25,119 nt of DNA, from positions 1 to 25,119 of the forward strand of contig KN817754.1 in assembly GCA_000827495.1 (NCBI GenBank), given 5' to 3'. The notes beneath the pieces were generated by a model, which was not told where the DNA came from, searched no databases, and worked only from the letters and a program-made list of their open reading frames with translations. Shown in pieces: positions 10,200 through 21,000 of the stretch (within the stretch, counting starts at the first letter, position 1; each line of letters opens with the position of its first letter). A program made the position numbers and the translations under genes. The DNA is from Hypholoma sublateritium FD-334 SS-4. Lineage: Eukaryota > Basidiomycota > Agaricomycetes > Agaricales > Strophariaceae.

Positions 10200-11140
10200 A
10201 ATCATTAGTTCCGTAGGGAAGAAACGGCGAGGTATGGGACAGCGCGTAAGAGACACGAGTTTCCTTTGTCGGCGAAGAGCTGATGGCGTACACCCTCGAC
10301 TAAATGTACAGCGGAAATGAAGAGTCTGGCATTCGAGCGTTTCGCTTGGAGATACAGCGGCGCGCATGGGCCCCAGACGACCGGATGGTGCGTTTCGGCG
10401 CGGTGCCGCACGCACTGATGTACACGTCGTCCTTGCTGGAGTCGTCCAGCGTGTCGCAGCCAATTGAGCACCGTCGCTTCGCGCCCGCGGCGCTCGCTCA
10501 CCGCGCGAAGTGCGACGGTGCGCCCCCAGCGCGCGTCTGCAGGATTGTGCAAGGCGCACGTGCACGCGCGACTTCATGCTGCTCCGTCTCTTCCTCCGCC
10601 TTCGGCGCGCGCTGAGGCCAGAGTTGTTGGCGCTGTGCCGCCGCACGGACGGACGGGTGGACGGTACGCCGCTGACCGTTCGCGTGTGGGTGTCGTCGCA
10701 CCAGCGTCTCGAGCGCGCACGGCTCGCGCACCCCGCGAAATGCGACGGGTACTGGAATGTAACCACCGTACGGCGGCGTCTGCGGCTGTCGGAGCCAGCA
10801 TCGTTAGACACAAGGACGCCGCGCAACACACGCGTCAAGCGCCATGACGAGGCCCGCTCGCGCGCGGATTGGGCTGCGGAGACGGCCCCGAGCATCGCCG
10901 GCCGCGCGAGCTGCAGCGCGCGTCTTGCGCGCGACCACGTGTCGACCCTCGCTCGCGGTGTCGGCGCTTCCGTCCCGTCTGTATGGCGTATGGGAGCGCG
11001 ATGGGGCAGACCGCACAGACCCATGTTCTTCGAGTCCAGCGGGTAGCGGCGGGACGGTTACTCTATATTTAGCACGCGTACTTCGGCCATGACACGTGTC
11101 CTTGCTAAAATTACGGGCGTCTCAAACAAAGCTCAGCGCC
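10200..11140. repeat. GC-rich degenerate repeat block A
   Basis: Very GC-rich stretch lying between kinase copies III and II. It holds the core caccgcgcgaagtgcgacgg at 10499-10518, a variant at 10729-10748, and cgctcgcggtgtcggcgctt at 10950-10969. The same order, two copies of the first core and then the second, recurs at 17061-17616 (block C). It ends near tatatttagcacgcg (about 11065), matched by a similar end at about 15808. Long open frames occur on both strands because stops are rare at this GC content, so none is annotated as a gene. It may be an old gene family or a non-coding repeat. Confidence 0.6.
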
Positions 11141-11209
11141 AGCCCCCCGCCGTCATCCACCCGCCGATAGCGTGCACTGACGCACCTATACACTTGCACC
11201 GCCCGCACC

Positions 11210-12215
11210 CCCGTCGCCTGCGATGCACCCCGCGCCGCACCGCACCTCGCCCCAGGCACGCAACGTACACCGAACGCACAGACCGCCCCGAACGAGGACG
11301 CGAGCGCGAACGCACAGCGTGCTCCCTCACGCGCACACCCGCCCTCCATGTTCGCGGTCGCGCCGGGCGCGGGCCTGCAGCGGCGCGCATGCAGGATCCG
11401 CCGCGTCCGCCGGCCCTCATCGCAGGCTTCATGGTACATTTCCCCCCCTCTTCCCTTCTCTGTCCCCTCCCTCCCCTCCCTCCCCTCCCGCCGCGGATGC
11501 TGACACGACGCCTTCTGCAGCTTCCCGCGCGGTACCGCATGTGCGCACGACGCGCAGCGTCCCCCCGCGCGTCCGCTTCGCTCTCGTCTGCATCGCGCAC
11601 GACGGCGCCTTCAACGCAGGTCCGGCAGTATGATGCTGCCTGATGGTGCGCGCTCGCTTCCTTCCTTCCTTCCTCTCCTCCCGTCCCCTCCGCCCCTTGC
11701 TCGCGTCCCGCCCTTCCGCCGCGGTATCAAACGCTGACGCGGCGCCTGCTCCAACTCTCCGTGCGAGACCGCATGCGATCCGCCGCCGCCCCTTCACGCC
11801 TCCGGGTCGTCCCCGCTAGCGCCAAACCTGAATCACACCGTGGACGCTACAGCCCGCCTCCACGTACAGCGCTTCTCATCTGTATCGCGCGCGACAGTCC
11901 CTTGGCGCGCCTCCGCCAGTCCAATAATGCCCGCGGCGCACATCGACGCCGCACGTGGCGTTATGGTACGCTCTCCCCTCCTCTTTCCCGCGTTTAGACC
12001 CTTGGTGTAGCGTACGCTGACGAGACGCTTGTGGCCATTCTGGGCGCGGTACCGCACGCGCGCACAAGCCGCAGCGGCGCGCCGCCCTCCGCGCGCTCGC
12101 GCCGTCCTCGCGGTGGGCGAGTCGTCGGCTTCCTCACTCGCATCGTCCAACGCTCCCGCCAGCCACCGCATCCGCCGCAACGTGTTGTATGCGCACGAGC
12201 CGTCTGAGAACAACT
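11210..12215. repeat. Tandem GC-rich units with pyrimidine tracts, block B
   Basis: At least three diverged units begin near 11434, 11640 and 11960. Each has atg followed by gt and a long pyrimidine tract, then a gctgac element (about 11500, 11733 and 12016) and a segment like cgcggtaccgcatg. The pattern resembles a repeated exon-intron unit read on the plus strand: donor, tract, branch-point-like gctgac, acceptor. The first unit keeps a good acceptor (cttctgcag, 11512-11520); in the second it is lost. A related single unit lies near 16837-16920. Coding content is unproven. Confidence 0.5.
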
Positions 12216-12309
12216 AGCGCCCGTCGAGCAGCGATAATCGAAGAGTCGCAGTGAATTTTCGTACGGGAATTCTGACGCAGTACATGCGTCATTGAACAAC
12301 ATTACGACG

Positions 12310-13870
12310 ACATCTTTATAATTACAGTGTACAGTGGTTGTTTATTTATAAGTACAAGAATACTAAACGCGGATTATTAAAAATCGTCGAGATAATGCGG
12401 GAAAGTAATAAAGTCAAATTAGAAGAATCATGTAAGTAAACGTCGAGTGCTAAATCCCACAGCCCAAATCAGCCCTTTTCGTTGCGCCTATCCGAGAAGC
12501 GGGCGTCACTCCAATCGTTCCGCGGCGTTCTCGACCTTCCGCTGAAAGCAACCATTAGCATACATCGCAGTTGCACGTGAAAGCAGCGGACCGACCTCTA
12601 ACCCACCCTGGCTCGAGGCGGGGCGCTTAGCAGAGGTACGCAGCAGATATTCTCTGCGCGAGAATGGCGGCTCAGCATAATTGACTAGGCTGTCGAATTC
12701 CCGCGGCTCGCCCGACGTCGGCAGCAACATGAAGCCCTCGTCCCGATGATCGCCCAGAAAATTCAAGACGAGGCGCTGGAAGGCCTCGTGCAGGAACTCG
12801 GGAGGGGTGAACGGCGCGTCGGCCGCCCAGTGGAGGTCGGGCGCCAGATACGCCGCGAGGGCGTTTATCACGCTGCGCACGGCGTCGTACGCTGGGTGCC
12901 GCTCGCCGGGTACGATCCTGGTGGGTCTGCCATCACGATGGTTTGCTGTGAGGGTGACCCACAGACCTTGCGGCAGAGGGGGGGAGACCCTGCCTGCCGG
13001 CGCGGCGCAGACCGCGCACCACGTCAATGCCCAAACACGGACTCTGCGGCGTGGCGGAGGGCGTGGCGTGGTATAGCGCTGGACGGGTTTTCTATCGGGC
13101 CTGGGCTGTGTGTGGGAGTTGGGCAAGCGAAGCGCTTCGCCCGATTGGGCAAGGTACTTCCGTATCTTGTTAAGAGGCTTTCGGCAATTTCTGGAGGGCG
13201 CCTGAAGAGAGGTATCATAGCGTCGTCTCCGATCAATCGCCCTGCGCGAATGGTACGCGCCATGAACTGCACGGTACCCTTTAGACAGTTCAGTCCCTGC
13301 AGACAGTCAAGGCATAGTTAAATTACATACCGTTCTTGGAAGGCGTAATTCATCCTGCTTTTCATTCTCGAAGTCGACTAATAAGTTCTTGGTAAACTGA
13401 CGATCATTGCTGCCCGTAGGTTAGCATAGGGAATGAAGGATACGGAAGTACGTACGTCTCGCCCAATAGATATCGGGCTCCACGAAATATAGCAGGTGGA
13501 TCGCCCGCTTCATCAGCATACTCGGTCTGCTCATCGAAAATGTGCTCGTATGCGGAATCTGCAGATGGAGACGGTACAACACGATCGGTGGCCACGATGT
13601 TGCCAGTGCTGGCATGACGTTGAAGGACATTGCAGTTTCGGTGCACGGCCCGCGTACCTGGCAATGATGATGAGCATTAAGGATGATTCTCTGCTAGATA
13701 CGCACTCACGTACTTTCCAGCAGTTGATATAGCAGGCGGCACTGATCGAGGCCGGATTGAGTACGGTTGAAGCAGCCAGAAATTGTGCGGTCGTTCAAAG
13801 GTTCCACGGTATCCATCATAATCCTGACATTTCTGGTCTATCATGGCCAGACTGATAATCGGATGCGCAA
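12310..13870 (-). pseudogene. FunK1-like kinase pseudogene, copy II (3' half)
   Basis: Minus-strand copy of the kinase middle, C-lobe and tail. Canonical introns are visible at 13658-13713, 13410-13455 and 13297-13330. Spliced, the exons give NCNVLQRHASTGNIV (catalytic loop), GDPPAIFRGARYLLGE, LLVDFENEKQDELRLPRT (DFG-like segment, 13367-13375) and GLNCLKGTVQFMARTIRAG. An AESVFG motif follows near 13040. The tail PPEFLHEAFQRLVLNFLGD (about 12800-12745) ends with KRPASS. It is broken: a TGA lies in the upstream exon (13795-13797), at least one frameshift is needed between AESVFG and the tail, and the catalytic HRD is QRH (13614-13622), removing the catalytic Asp. The first half of the gene is missing upstream of about 13870, where copy I's 3' end abuts it. 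The FunK1 call rests on HRD/DFE/GT-x-x-F-M-A motif order. Confidence 0.65.
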
Positions 13871-14089
13871 GCTTAAGGGAGGCGTTTTTAGTTTCATCTC
13901 TATCACTGCGTGCAGACTTCTCCATGCACGGCTCTGACACGGACGCCGCGTGCATGATACCACAGCTTCGCGAGATGTTGTTCTGTTTCTGAGCAGCGAC
14001 ATGGTAAGAAGTTTGAATTTCTACGCAACGCAGAACAGAAATAGAAGTATTGAATACAATCCCATTGATATATTTACAATGTGTGATGA

Positions 14090-15238
14090 TCGTTAAAGTA
14101 CAAGTGTGCGAGGCGCGCGAGGCGCAGACGCAACGCAGAAGTAAATAGAAATCGACAAGATAATGCACATATGTGATAATGAGAAATAGTGCCGTTGAGA
14201 AAGAGCCATGCAGGAGAATGTCGAGGACTGAATGAAACCGCCACAATCACCCCCTTCTGCTTTTCTGCAGACTCTGAGAGCGCGTCGTTACTCCAACGGA
14301 ACTTGAGGTGACCGACCCTGTGGCCTTCTTTGCTTTGCGCTGAAAGCAATCATGAGTACATGGTACCGTCACCGCGTGAAAACATCGGACTGACCTCCAA
14401 TTCGTCTTGGCTGGAGGCGGGGCGCTTCAAGCTACTGCCCCCTGCGCTGGAGGTATTCATCAAATGTTGGTGTCGCGAGCGTACAGGCGCAGCGTAGTGA
14501 GCCTGTTTTTCGCATTCTCGAGGTTTTCCCGCTGTGGGCAACAGCATGAAGGCTTCGTCCTTGTTGTCGACGAGGAAATTCAGTATAAGGCGTTGGAAGG
14601 CTTCATGGAGAAACTCGGGATGGTTGGACGGCTAGAAGATCCGGGCGCGCTTGAAGAAGTAAAATAGAGTAAGATGCAGCTTGAAGACCTGCACCTTCCT
14701 CAGTTCTTCCAGACGAATGAACCTCGACAGTGGCCTCAATCCCAGTCCAGTGGATTTCTCCGCGTTGAGTAGTTGCGATGATATCGGGTCTGCAGATGGT
14801 ACCCGTCGGATGGTCTTTGGGAATCAAGTTGGGGGTGTCGAAGAACTGGATCTCTTTTTCGGGACCTGGATGCGGTTATGAGAAAGATAGAGCACTGTAA
14901 GTAAATCAGCACTCACCAAGGCGTAATAGGGTGTGCACATGGGCGCTAAGTTTGTTGAAACAACCTGAGAATACTTTGTCTTTCAAGTTCATAGGGTCCA
15001 TGGTATGGATTCCAGCATCCCTGACGTGGCGGTCGGCATAGGGAAATTCGTTTTTACAGTAGCCAAGCGACTTCCAAAAGTCGTCCACGTCGACAACCTC
15101 GATTTTGGGTTCAATAACTTTCTCGATCTCCGACCGAATATGGGGCGCGTAGGCGGCACTACCCTTCTTGATTGGGGATGAACCAGTGGTAGACATGCTG
15201 GATAAAGAAGAAAGTGAAGAAGATGAGGCGTTTGCCAT
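14090..15238 (-). pseudogene. FunK1-like kinase pseudogene, copy I (N-terminal domain fused to tail)
   Basis: Exon 1 (14917-15238) starts with an ATG in good context (A at -3, G at +4) and encodes a Ser-rich leader, then KIEVVDVDDFWKSLGYC. Intron 14866-14916 (51 nt) is canonical. Exon 2 continues in phase with TPNLIPKDHPTGTICRPDII, IEATVEVHSSG and QAASYSILLLQARPDLL, the accessory N-terminal region typical of fungal kinases of this kind (from memory). At about 14620-14627 the sequence jumps straight to the C-terminal tail (HPEFLHEAFQRLILNFL, KRPASSQDELE), homologous to 12880-12490, so the whole kinase domain is missing. The junction is out of frame and runs into a TGA at 14603-14605. The tail and its 3' flank match copy II down to about 14090. 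A short product of about 210 residues is possible; function is unknown. Confidence 0.6.
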
Positions 15239-15440
15239 CTTAGCGTGCTGCTTTATACTGTCGGGGTACGCGTTAAGTGGCTCTTGAGTGGCTCCGTCGC
15301 GTCCTCGACAACATGAGAAGATGCTAAATTCAACACGACCACGTGATTGAAATGCATTGTCATGATCGTGGCTCAGCGCTCAGCGCTGTGGTTTTGCCCA
15401 AATAAATGGGATTTTGTATCTTTCAGACGAAATGCGCGCG
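15239..15440. other. Upstream region of kinase copy I; no gene seen
   Basis: About 200 bp between the start of the minus-strand kinase remnant and the GC-rich repeat block. It probably contains the old promoter of that gene. No motif can be assigned. Confidence 0.35.
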
Positions 15441-16860
15441 CGTCAGGCAACGATGCCAACCGGACGGCGCACGGGGGACGGGGCGTAATACGTAAGGGCC
15501 CCGTCGTCGAAGTCCGCTGGGGTGTAGGTTTGGGGTGGGAGACGGCGTGGACGTCATCGTCACCGGCTGGGACACGCTGCACTCATCCCCGCGTCGCACC
15601 ACGCTTGACGCGCGCCCGACGTTCATCGCGCCCTCGCGCATGTCTGCACGACCACCTCCTCGCTCGTGGCGTCGGCGCTTCTGTCGCGTCGTCATCGCGT
15701 CCGACGGCCCTTCAGAGTTGATTAATGAGTACGATTAATGAGGTTTCTGTGGCGATTTCGTGGACAAAGAACGGGATGTGAGCGCGATGACGCCGACCGT
15801 AGTACGCCATATTTAGCACATGCACTTTGATACATTGAACCAAGCTCAACGCGTACCGTCAGGCTTGATATAAGTACTCGTTGTCTTAGCTTTCCTCTTT
15901 TATAGATTCTGACTGAGCATCTGCACTGTTAAATTGACCCAGCAGCTCTCTTCTTGCACTGTGCGCTCGCATCGAGGGAGGGGCTGGGCTAAAATCGTTT
16001 GAATTCTAATTCATTCTCAGGTTCATCGTGTCGTGTATCGCCGTTCCCCGCACTGCCCCACGCAGGGCATAGCTACCCCGCGCGGCTTCGGCGCGCTCAT
16101 AAACCTCTGGACGTCTACGGTCGTCCTCAGTCGCAGCGTCTCTGCCCACGCGCTACCACGGACTCTTGTCCGCGGATCAGCCGCAGAATACTGCAGTGCA
16201 CATAGACCCCGGGCGACTTGAGGGTGCGCTCTTTCCAACCCCTCTCCCGCTGCCAGGCGCACCCGTAATCGCAGCCATCCGAGAACCAGCGCCTTCCGCT
16301 TGCCGCACGGAGTACGACGGACGAACGCCCGTCCAGAGCGCGTCTGCAAGATTATGCGCGCGGGGCACTTCATGGCGCGCCTTCTGTTTCTCTGCTTGGA
16401 CATCGCGAACTGACGGCTGGCACCGCTGCGGAGCTTAGTGCGTGCGCGTCGACTCCACTATGTCGTCCAGCTCAGCCCGCTCGGCGTGCGACGTGCGACA
16501 GCGGGGGTAGACGTGCTGCGCAGGTGCGTATGCACGTATCCCCGCTGGAACGCTGAAAGACGTGTGGAGGGCACGAGGAAGGCGCTGATACAGCCCAGAC
16601 CGAAGCGCGAGATGCGGAAACGCGAGCCACTAGCGCTGGGTGGGGCTGGCAGACAGCGCGGAGGACCTTACCGCCGCGCCGCGTTGTGCGGTGCGGCTGC
16701 CCCGAAGTTTAACGCGCGCCTCGCGCACGTCTCCGTGTCGATCCTCGCTCACGGGGTCGGCGCTTTTTTTCGAGTCTGCATCGCGCGACGGCCCCTCAGC
16801 GCTGGCTCGGCGCGGCGCGAATAGGACCCGCGCGGCTTGATGGTTTGCTTTCTCTTCCTT
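15440..16860. repeat. GC-rich degenerate repeats, between blocks B and C
   Basis: Contains two more copies of the cgctcgcggtgtcggcgctt-type core at 15661-15680 and 16746-16765. Each is followed 25-35 bp later by a ctgcatcgcgcacgacgg-type core (15693-15710 and 16776-16795). The segment 16331-16400 resembles 10536-10605. An AT-richer interval (about 15720-16040), including a tatttagcacatgcac end near 15809, separates two repeats. Open frames on both strands are composition-driven; none is called as a gene. Confidence 0.55.
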
Positions 16861-17870
16861 CACGCTCTTCTCTTCCCGTTTTTGTGGTGAAAGCTCACAC
16901 GACGCTTCCTTTAGCTTTCAGCGCGCACGATCCACAGCAGCGCTCTGCCGTCGTATAGCGCGTCTGCGTCGTCCTCGCCGGTGTCGTCTGCCGTGCCATC
17001 CATCGCGCGGGCCATTGCACGCAGGGCATGCAGCAGCGCCTTGCGCCCGCGCGACACGCTCACCGCGCGAAGTGCGACGGACGTGGGCCCTTGCGTTGCG
17101 TTGAGGCATAGGTATGCGAATACGCACGGAGAGAGCCGCGCGTCGAGAGCCAGCGGATACCGCACCGACGCACGATCTGCAGCGGCCCGCCAATGTCCCT
17201 TCGCGTGTCTGCATCGTACTCGCTGATGTCCTCTGCCGTGCCGTCCATTGCGCTGGCCATTTCACCCAGGTAAATGAGTAGTGCCTTGCGCCCGCGCGGC
17301 ACGCTCACCCCGTGAAGTACGACGGCCGCGGGCGCTAGCGGTGGGCAGGGGTATGGGCATGTGTATGCGCACGGTGCGCCTCTTGGCGGAGGTAGCCTCG
17401 CGGCGTGAGCGAGCGGCCGTGTGGCGTGCGGCTTGGGCCATGGGAGATAACGAGCGTGCAGCGCGGGAATCGGACGTCTGTGTGGCAGCGAGGGCGGCGT
17501 GGGCAGGCGTGGGTCGCGCGGATTCGCGCAGAGGTGGCGGTGCACGAGCTGCAGAGTGGCGAGTACGCATGGCGCCGCATGGGGTATGTCCGTCCTCGCT
17601 CTCGGCGTCGGCGCGCGCACTCGTCGGTAAGTATCTGCATCGCGTACGACGGCCCCTTCAGCGCGGGTGAAGTAGTAGAGTACAATTCCCGCGGCGTACC
17701 TAAATCCCTGCGCGTCTTTCCACCGGTACCCCCAGCTCGCTACACAGTCCTTCAGTATCTTTTCCATACCGTAAGAATTGCGTACCTTGTGCGTACCGCC
17801 CAACTTGCGCCCAACAGCTCGGCGCTATCGGCGAACTCTTTGCCGGTAAGGTCACATGGTCGTGTCAAAA
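16860..17870. repeat. GC-rich tandem repeat block C (period about 245 bp)
   Basis: Two tandem units are clear: tgccgtgccatccatcgcg (about 16989) to caccgcgcgaagtgcgacgg (17061-17080), and tgccgtgccgtccattgcg (about 17234) to caccccgtgaagtacgacgg (17306-17325). Third-type cores follow at 17597-17616 and 17635. On the minus strand the two units encode similar peptides (VSVSRGRKALL with AMDGTADD; VSVPRGRKALL with AMDGTAEDISEYDADT). This hints at an ancestral coding repeat, although a 247-residue minus-strand frame here is otherwise rich in Arg/Ala/Pro and not convincing. Function unknown. Confidence 0.55.
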
Positions 17871-18010
17871 TCGTAAGATGCAGATAATTCGGTCCGACGC
17901 CGTCCTACGACGCACGTCAACCATGCATACTTAGCCACCTCTGGCCCACCTCCAGGTGACAGCGACAGCCTTTCCTTACATCTAGCGATGCCTATCATCT
18001 ATCAATCATC

Positions 18011-18016
18011 TATAAG
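18011..18016 (+). promoter_or_regulatory. Possible TATA element of the CHAT gene
   Basis: The sequence tataag lies 12 bp before the in-frame ATG at 18023 and 60 bp before that at 18071. It directly follows a repeated atcatctat (about 17994 and 18006). If it is a true TATA box, transcription would start downstream of 18023 and the ATG at 18071 would be used. Chance occurrence is possible. Confidence 0.3.
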
Positions 18017-18022
18017 GGCAGG

Positions 18023-21000
18023 ATGGCGAGACTAAACCAGTACTCAAATTCGCAATCTCCACCCCCCCTGATGGATGCGTAAGTTACACTTTTACAACCC
18101 GTCTCTCCAGGGAAATTTATCTCACATCTTGTACTCTATTACAGGATCATCATACAAGGTGCTTACTGCAGGAGTACAGACTCGTTTGCACTCAGAACTA
18201 ACCATGTGCAGACATCAAGTTCCAGCCGAAGCTCCGTGGTCTGACGGAGCAGGAATCTGTGGTGGCGACTCTCTATCTGAACAATAAGGCGCTCGGAGAG
18301 ACGGATGTGGCCGCGAAAGACGCAACGGATAACATCTGGCGACCAAGGGGCACATTCTCTATGTACGTCGTCTCTATTCTTCACGTATTACTTATTCGCT
18401 ATCCTGATTGTGCTGCTCTTCCAGGCCAGTAGCGGAACAGACACTTTCGATTTCAATTTTCGTGGTGGACACGGCGCAAGAGAGGTCATCGTGGGGCTCT
18501 ATCAGCGTTGATGTTGCGCAGATCGCGCAAATATCGGATATCAGAAAACGGCGTACGTCGCGATGTTGTTTCGCCCTGTTGATATATTTCATGTTCGACA
18601 CAGAGCTCAACATTCAATTGGAACGAAGCGATGATAACACCCCAATCGGAGTCATAGGATTTAGCACAGTTATGACGTCTTCTAATTATTCCTCTAAGAA
18701 ATCGCCTCTTCGCGTCATCGAAGCTGGTGAGTCCATTTCAACTAATCCTCTTGCATGTTCTTGACTACATTTCAGTCAAAAACATGAAGAGCAACGAAAT
18801 TGTAGCACTACTGACGCAGATCTGTATTTCGGACACCGCATGTATCAACGCCGACCTCTTGCTCTTGCAAACCGTCAAGGACGTGGTTGTGTCCCTCGAT
18901 GAAGACGTTCTCGTCAAACCCAATGCGCTTGTTCTCTTGGCCAATATCCACGTCTTCCGATACGACGTGTATCTCAAGTCTGTCGAAGAGCTTGACTTGT
19001 CGGAGCCTATGTACATCATATACAAGCACGGCTTACGCCACGCACTGGATTTCCTCGAAGAAGCTGACCGTCTAGCGCTTGAAGATCACCCAAAGCGACC
19101 GTTCATGCGCTTGAGTCTCAGTCTATGCCTACAACGGTTCATCGNGGAATCTGGNNACAACTTCGCCGCCTCTNCCATTTACATCGCCGAGCTCGTAGAT
19201 ATGGTCCCGCGCATTATCGGTGAAGAAGCTCAAAAGCTCGCCTTGGCGCAATTTCTTGTCGTGGTNCTGGAGGGAAAATATGNCGAATCTAACGACGTCG
19301 CGGACCTTGACAACGCGACGGCGATGCTCGAGCAAGTCATTCAGCTCGCAACGGACAGTGCATCCCGAGACGCCTCGTTTTTACAGCTGAACAGGCTTCT
19401 TGAACGACATTCGAAGGAACACGCCCTACCTTCAGATATCTCCCTCGATCTCTACCGTCGTCTGGCCGCGTTGCGAGGTGTATCAAACGACCACCCCCGA
19501 AAACCTATCCTGCTCAATTACCTAGGCCACGCCTTCTTCTCTCAATCCGAGGGGCTGAGCAATCGGGAGTTAACACACGTAGCTATCGATGTTTACGTCG
19601 AGGGTCTTTCCTTGATCGGGAACATGGACGCACACCCCGAGAAATCATCCTTACTTAACAATTTTGCCGCCGCGATGCAACTACGCATGAAGCAGGACGG
19701 CGGCGCTGCCGATCCGGAAGACTCTCCCCGAATCTGCGACGCACTCGAGGGAGCAGTGCTACACTGTCCAAAAGACGACCCTAACAGGCTATCTTACCTG
19801 GTCAACCTTGGCATGTTCCTCCTCCACGAGCCGACCAGCGCTAGAAATATTGCGCTCATGGAGAAAGGACAAGCGTTGTTCATCGACGCCCTTGATGCTG
19901 CGCAAACCTCAAATCTCGACCAAATCTTGGCCTTTGGTAAATTCGGCTACCTTCTTTTCCTTCGAAATTCCAAGAGCCGTCGATCCCAGCTTTCGAGTGA
20001 TACTCGGGCTCTCTTGGCGCGNTTCGAAGAGACTATCGCCCTTATCCCGGACTCGCATCCCGGCAAATCTGATTTCATCTACCAAGTCGGTANNGCGTTT
20101 GTTTTTTGCTCTGACAACGAGAAGGANTCCGAAAATCTCCACCGAGCCATCACACTATTCGAACAGTCCGCTCACCTCCAGATTGGAAATAACCCTTCNG
20201 ATAATTGGACATANACACACCTTGGGCGCGCATATCTTGGTCGTTTTAGGCTTTCNCGNAATGTTGATGATCTACAGAAAGGTATAGAGCTTCTCGAGCG
20301 TTGGCATGTCGAGGCCGAATCGACAGCAAGCTCAGAAGAGGTGAATACACTGGACGTCCTACAGACTCTAAATGTGCTCGTGGGTGGTTTGTTCACGAGG
20401 TTCAATGCATGCGGCAACAATCTCGGTGACATCACGCAGGCTGTATCTGTTCTAGAAGACGCTGCTTCAATCGCGTCTAAGGCGCAGAATGTCGCCTCAT
20501 ACCTAGATACTCAGTTCTGGTACTTTCCCAGGCAGCTCGAGAAATTCCCCGATCTCTCCGATCTNAACGTTGTTGTAGGGGCCATGCACGAGGAGATCCA
20601 GCGTCTCACCGATGGACAATGCGCAGAAGCCTGCGCCGTCTTGGAAAACCTCGGTATCTATCTCGATATCCGCCTCAAAGCATTGATCAATATCGGAACC
20701 GCTGTCGATGTTGTTNTTGATAAANTGGCNACTGAAGGCCAGGCCCTCCCAGACACGTACCCAAAGAAGGCGACATGGTTGGATACAATCGGCTTTTTCC
20801 TCTTTCAAACGACGAAATCAGGCGCAGACCTCGCGCGCCCCATCGCGATGCTCACCCAAGCGATGGAATTGACGCTTGAAGGAAGTAGCCAACACGGGTC
20901 CACCTCCGACCATCTCGCATCTGTCTTCTTACGTCGCTTTCACTGGCAGGGAAATTTATCGGACGTCAATAGTGCAATCAATACATTAGAAGACGCTATC

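Noticed and set aside
10197..11024. 275-codon open frame on the minus strand
   Set aside because: Lies in a very GC-rich repeat where stops are rare; product is Arg/Ser/Ala-rich without motifs, and equally long frames exist on the other strand.
11089..11643. 184-codon open frame on the plus strand
   Set aside because: It runs through a pyrimidine tract and repeat units; proline/arginine content is compositional and no splice or family support exists.
17060..17803. 247-codon open frame on the minus strand
   Set aside because: Mostly low-complexity Arg/Ala/Pro sequence in a repeat block. Only the short AMDGTAED part repeats, so it is reported as a repeat rather than a gene.
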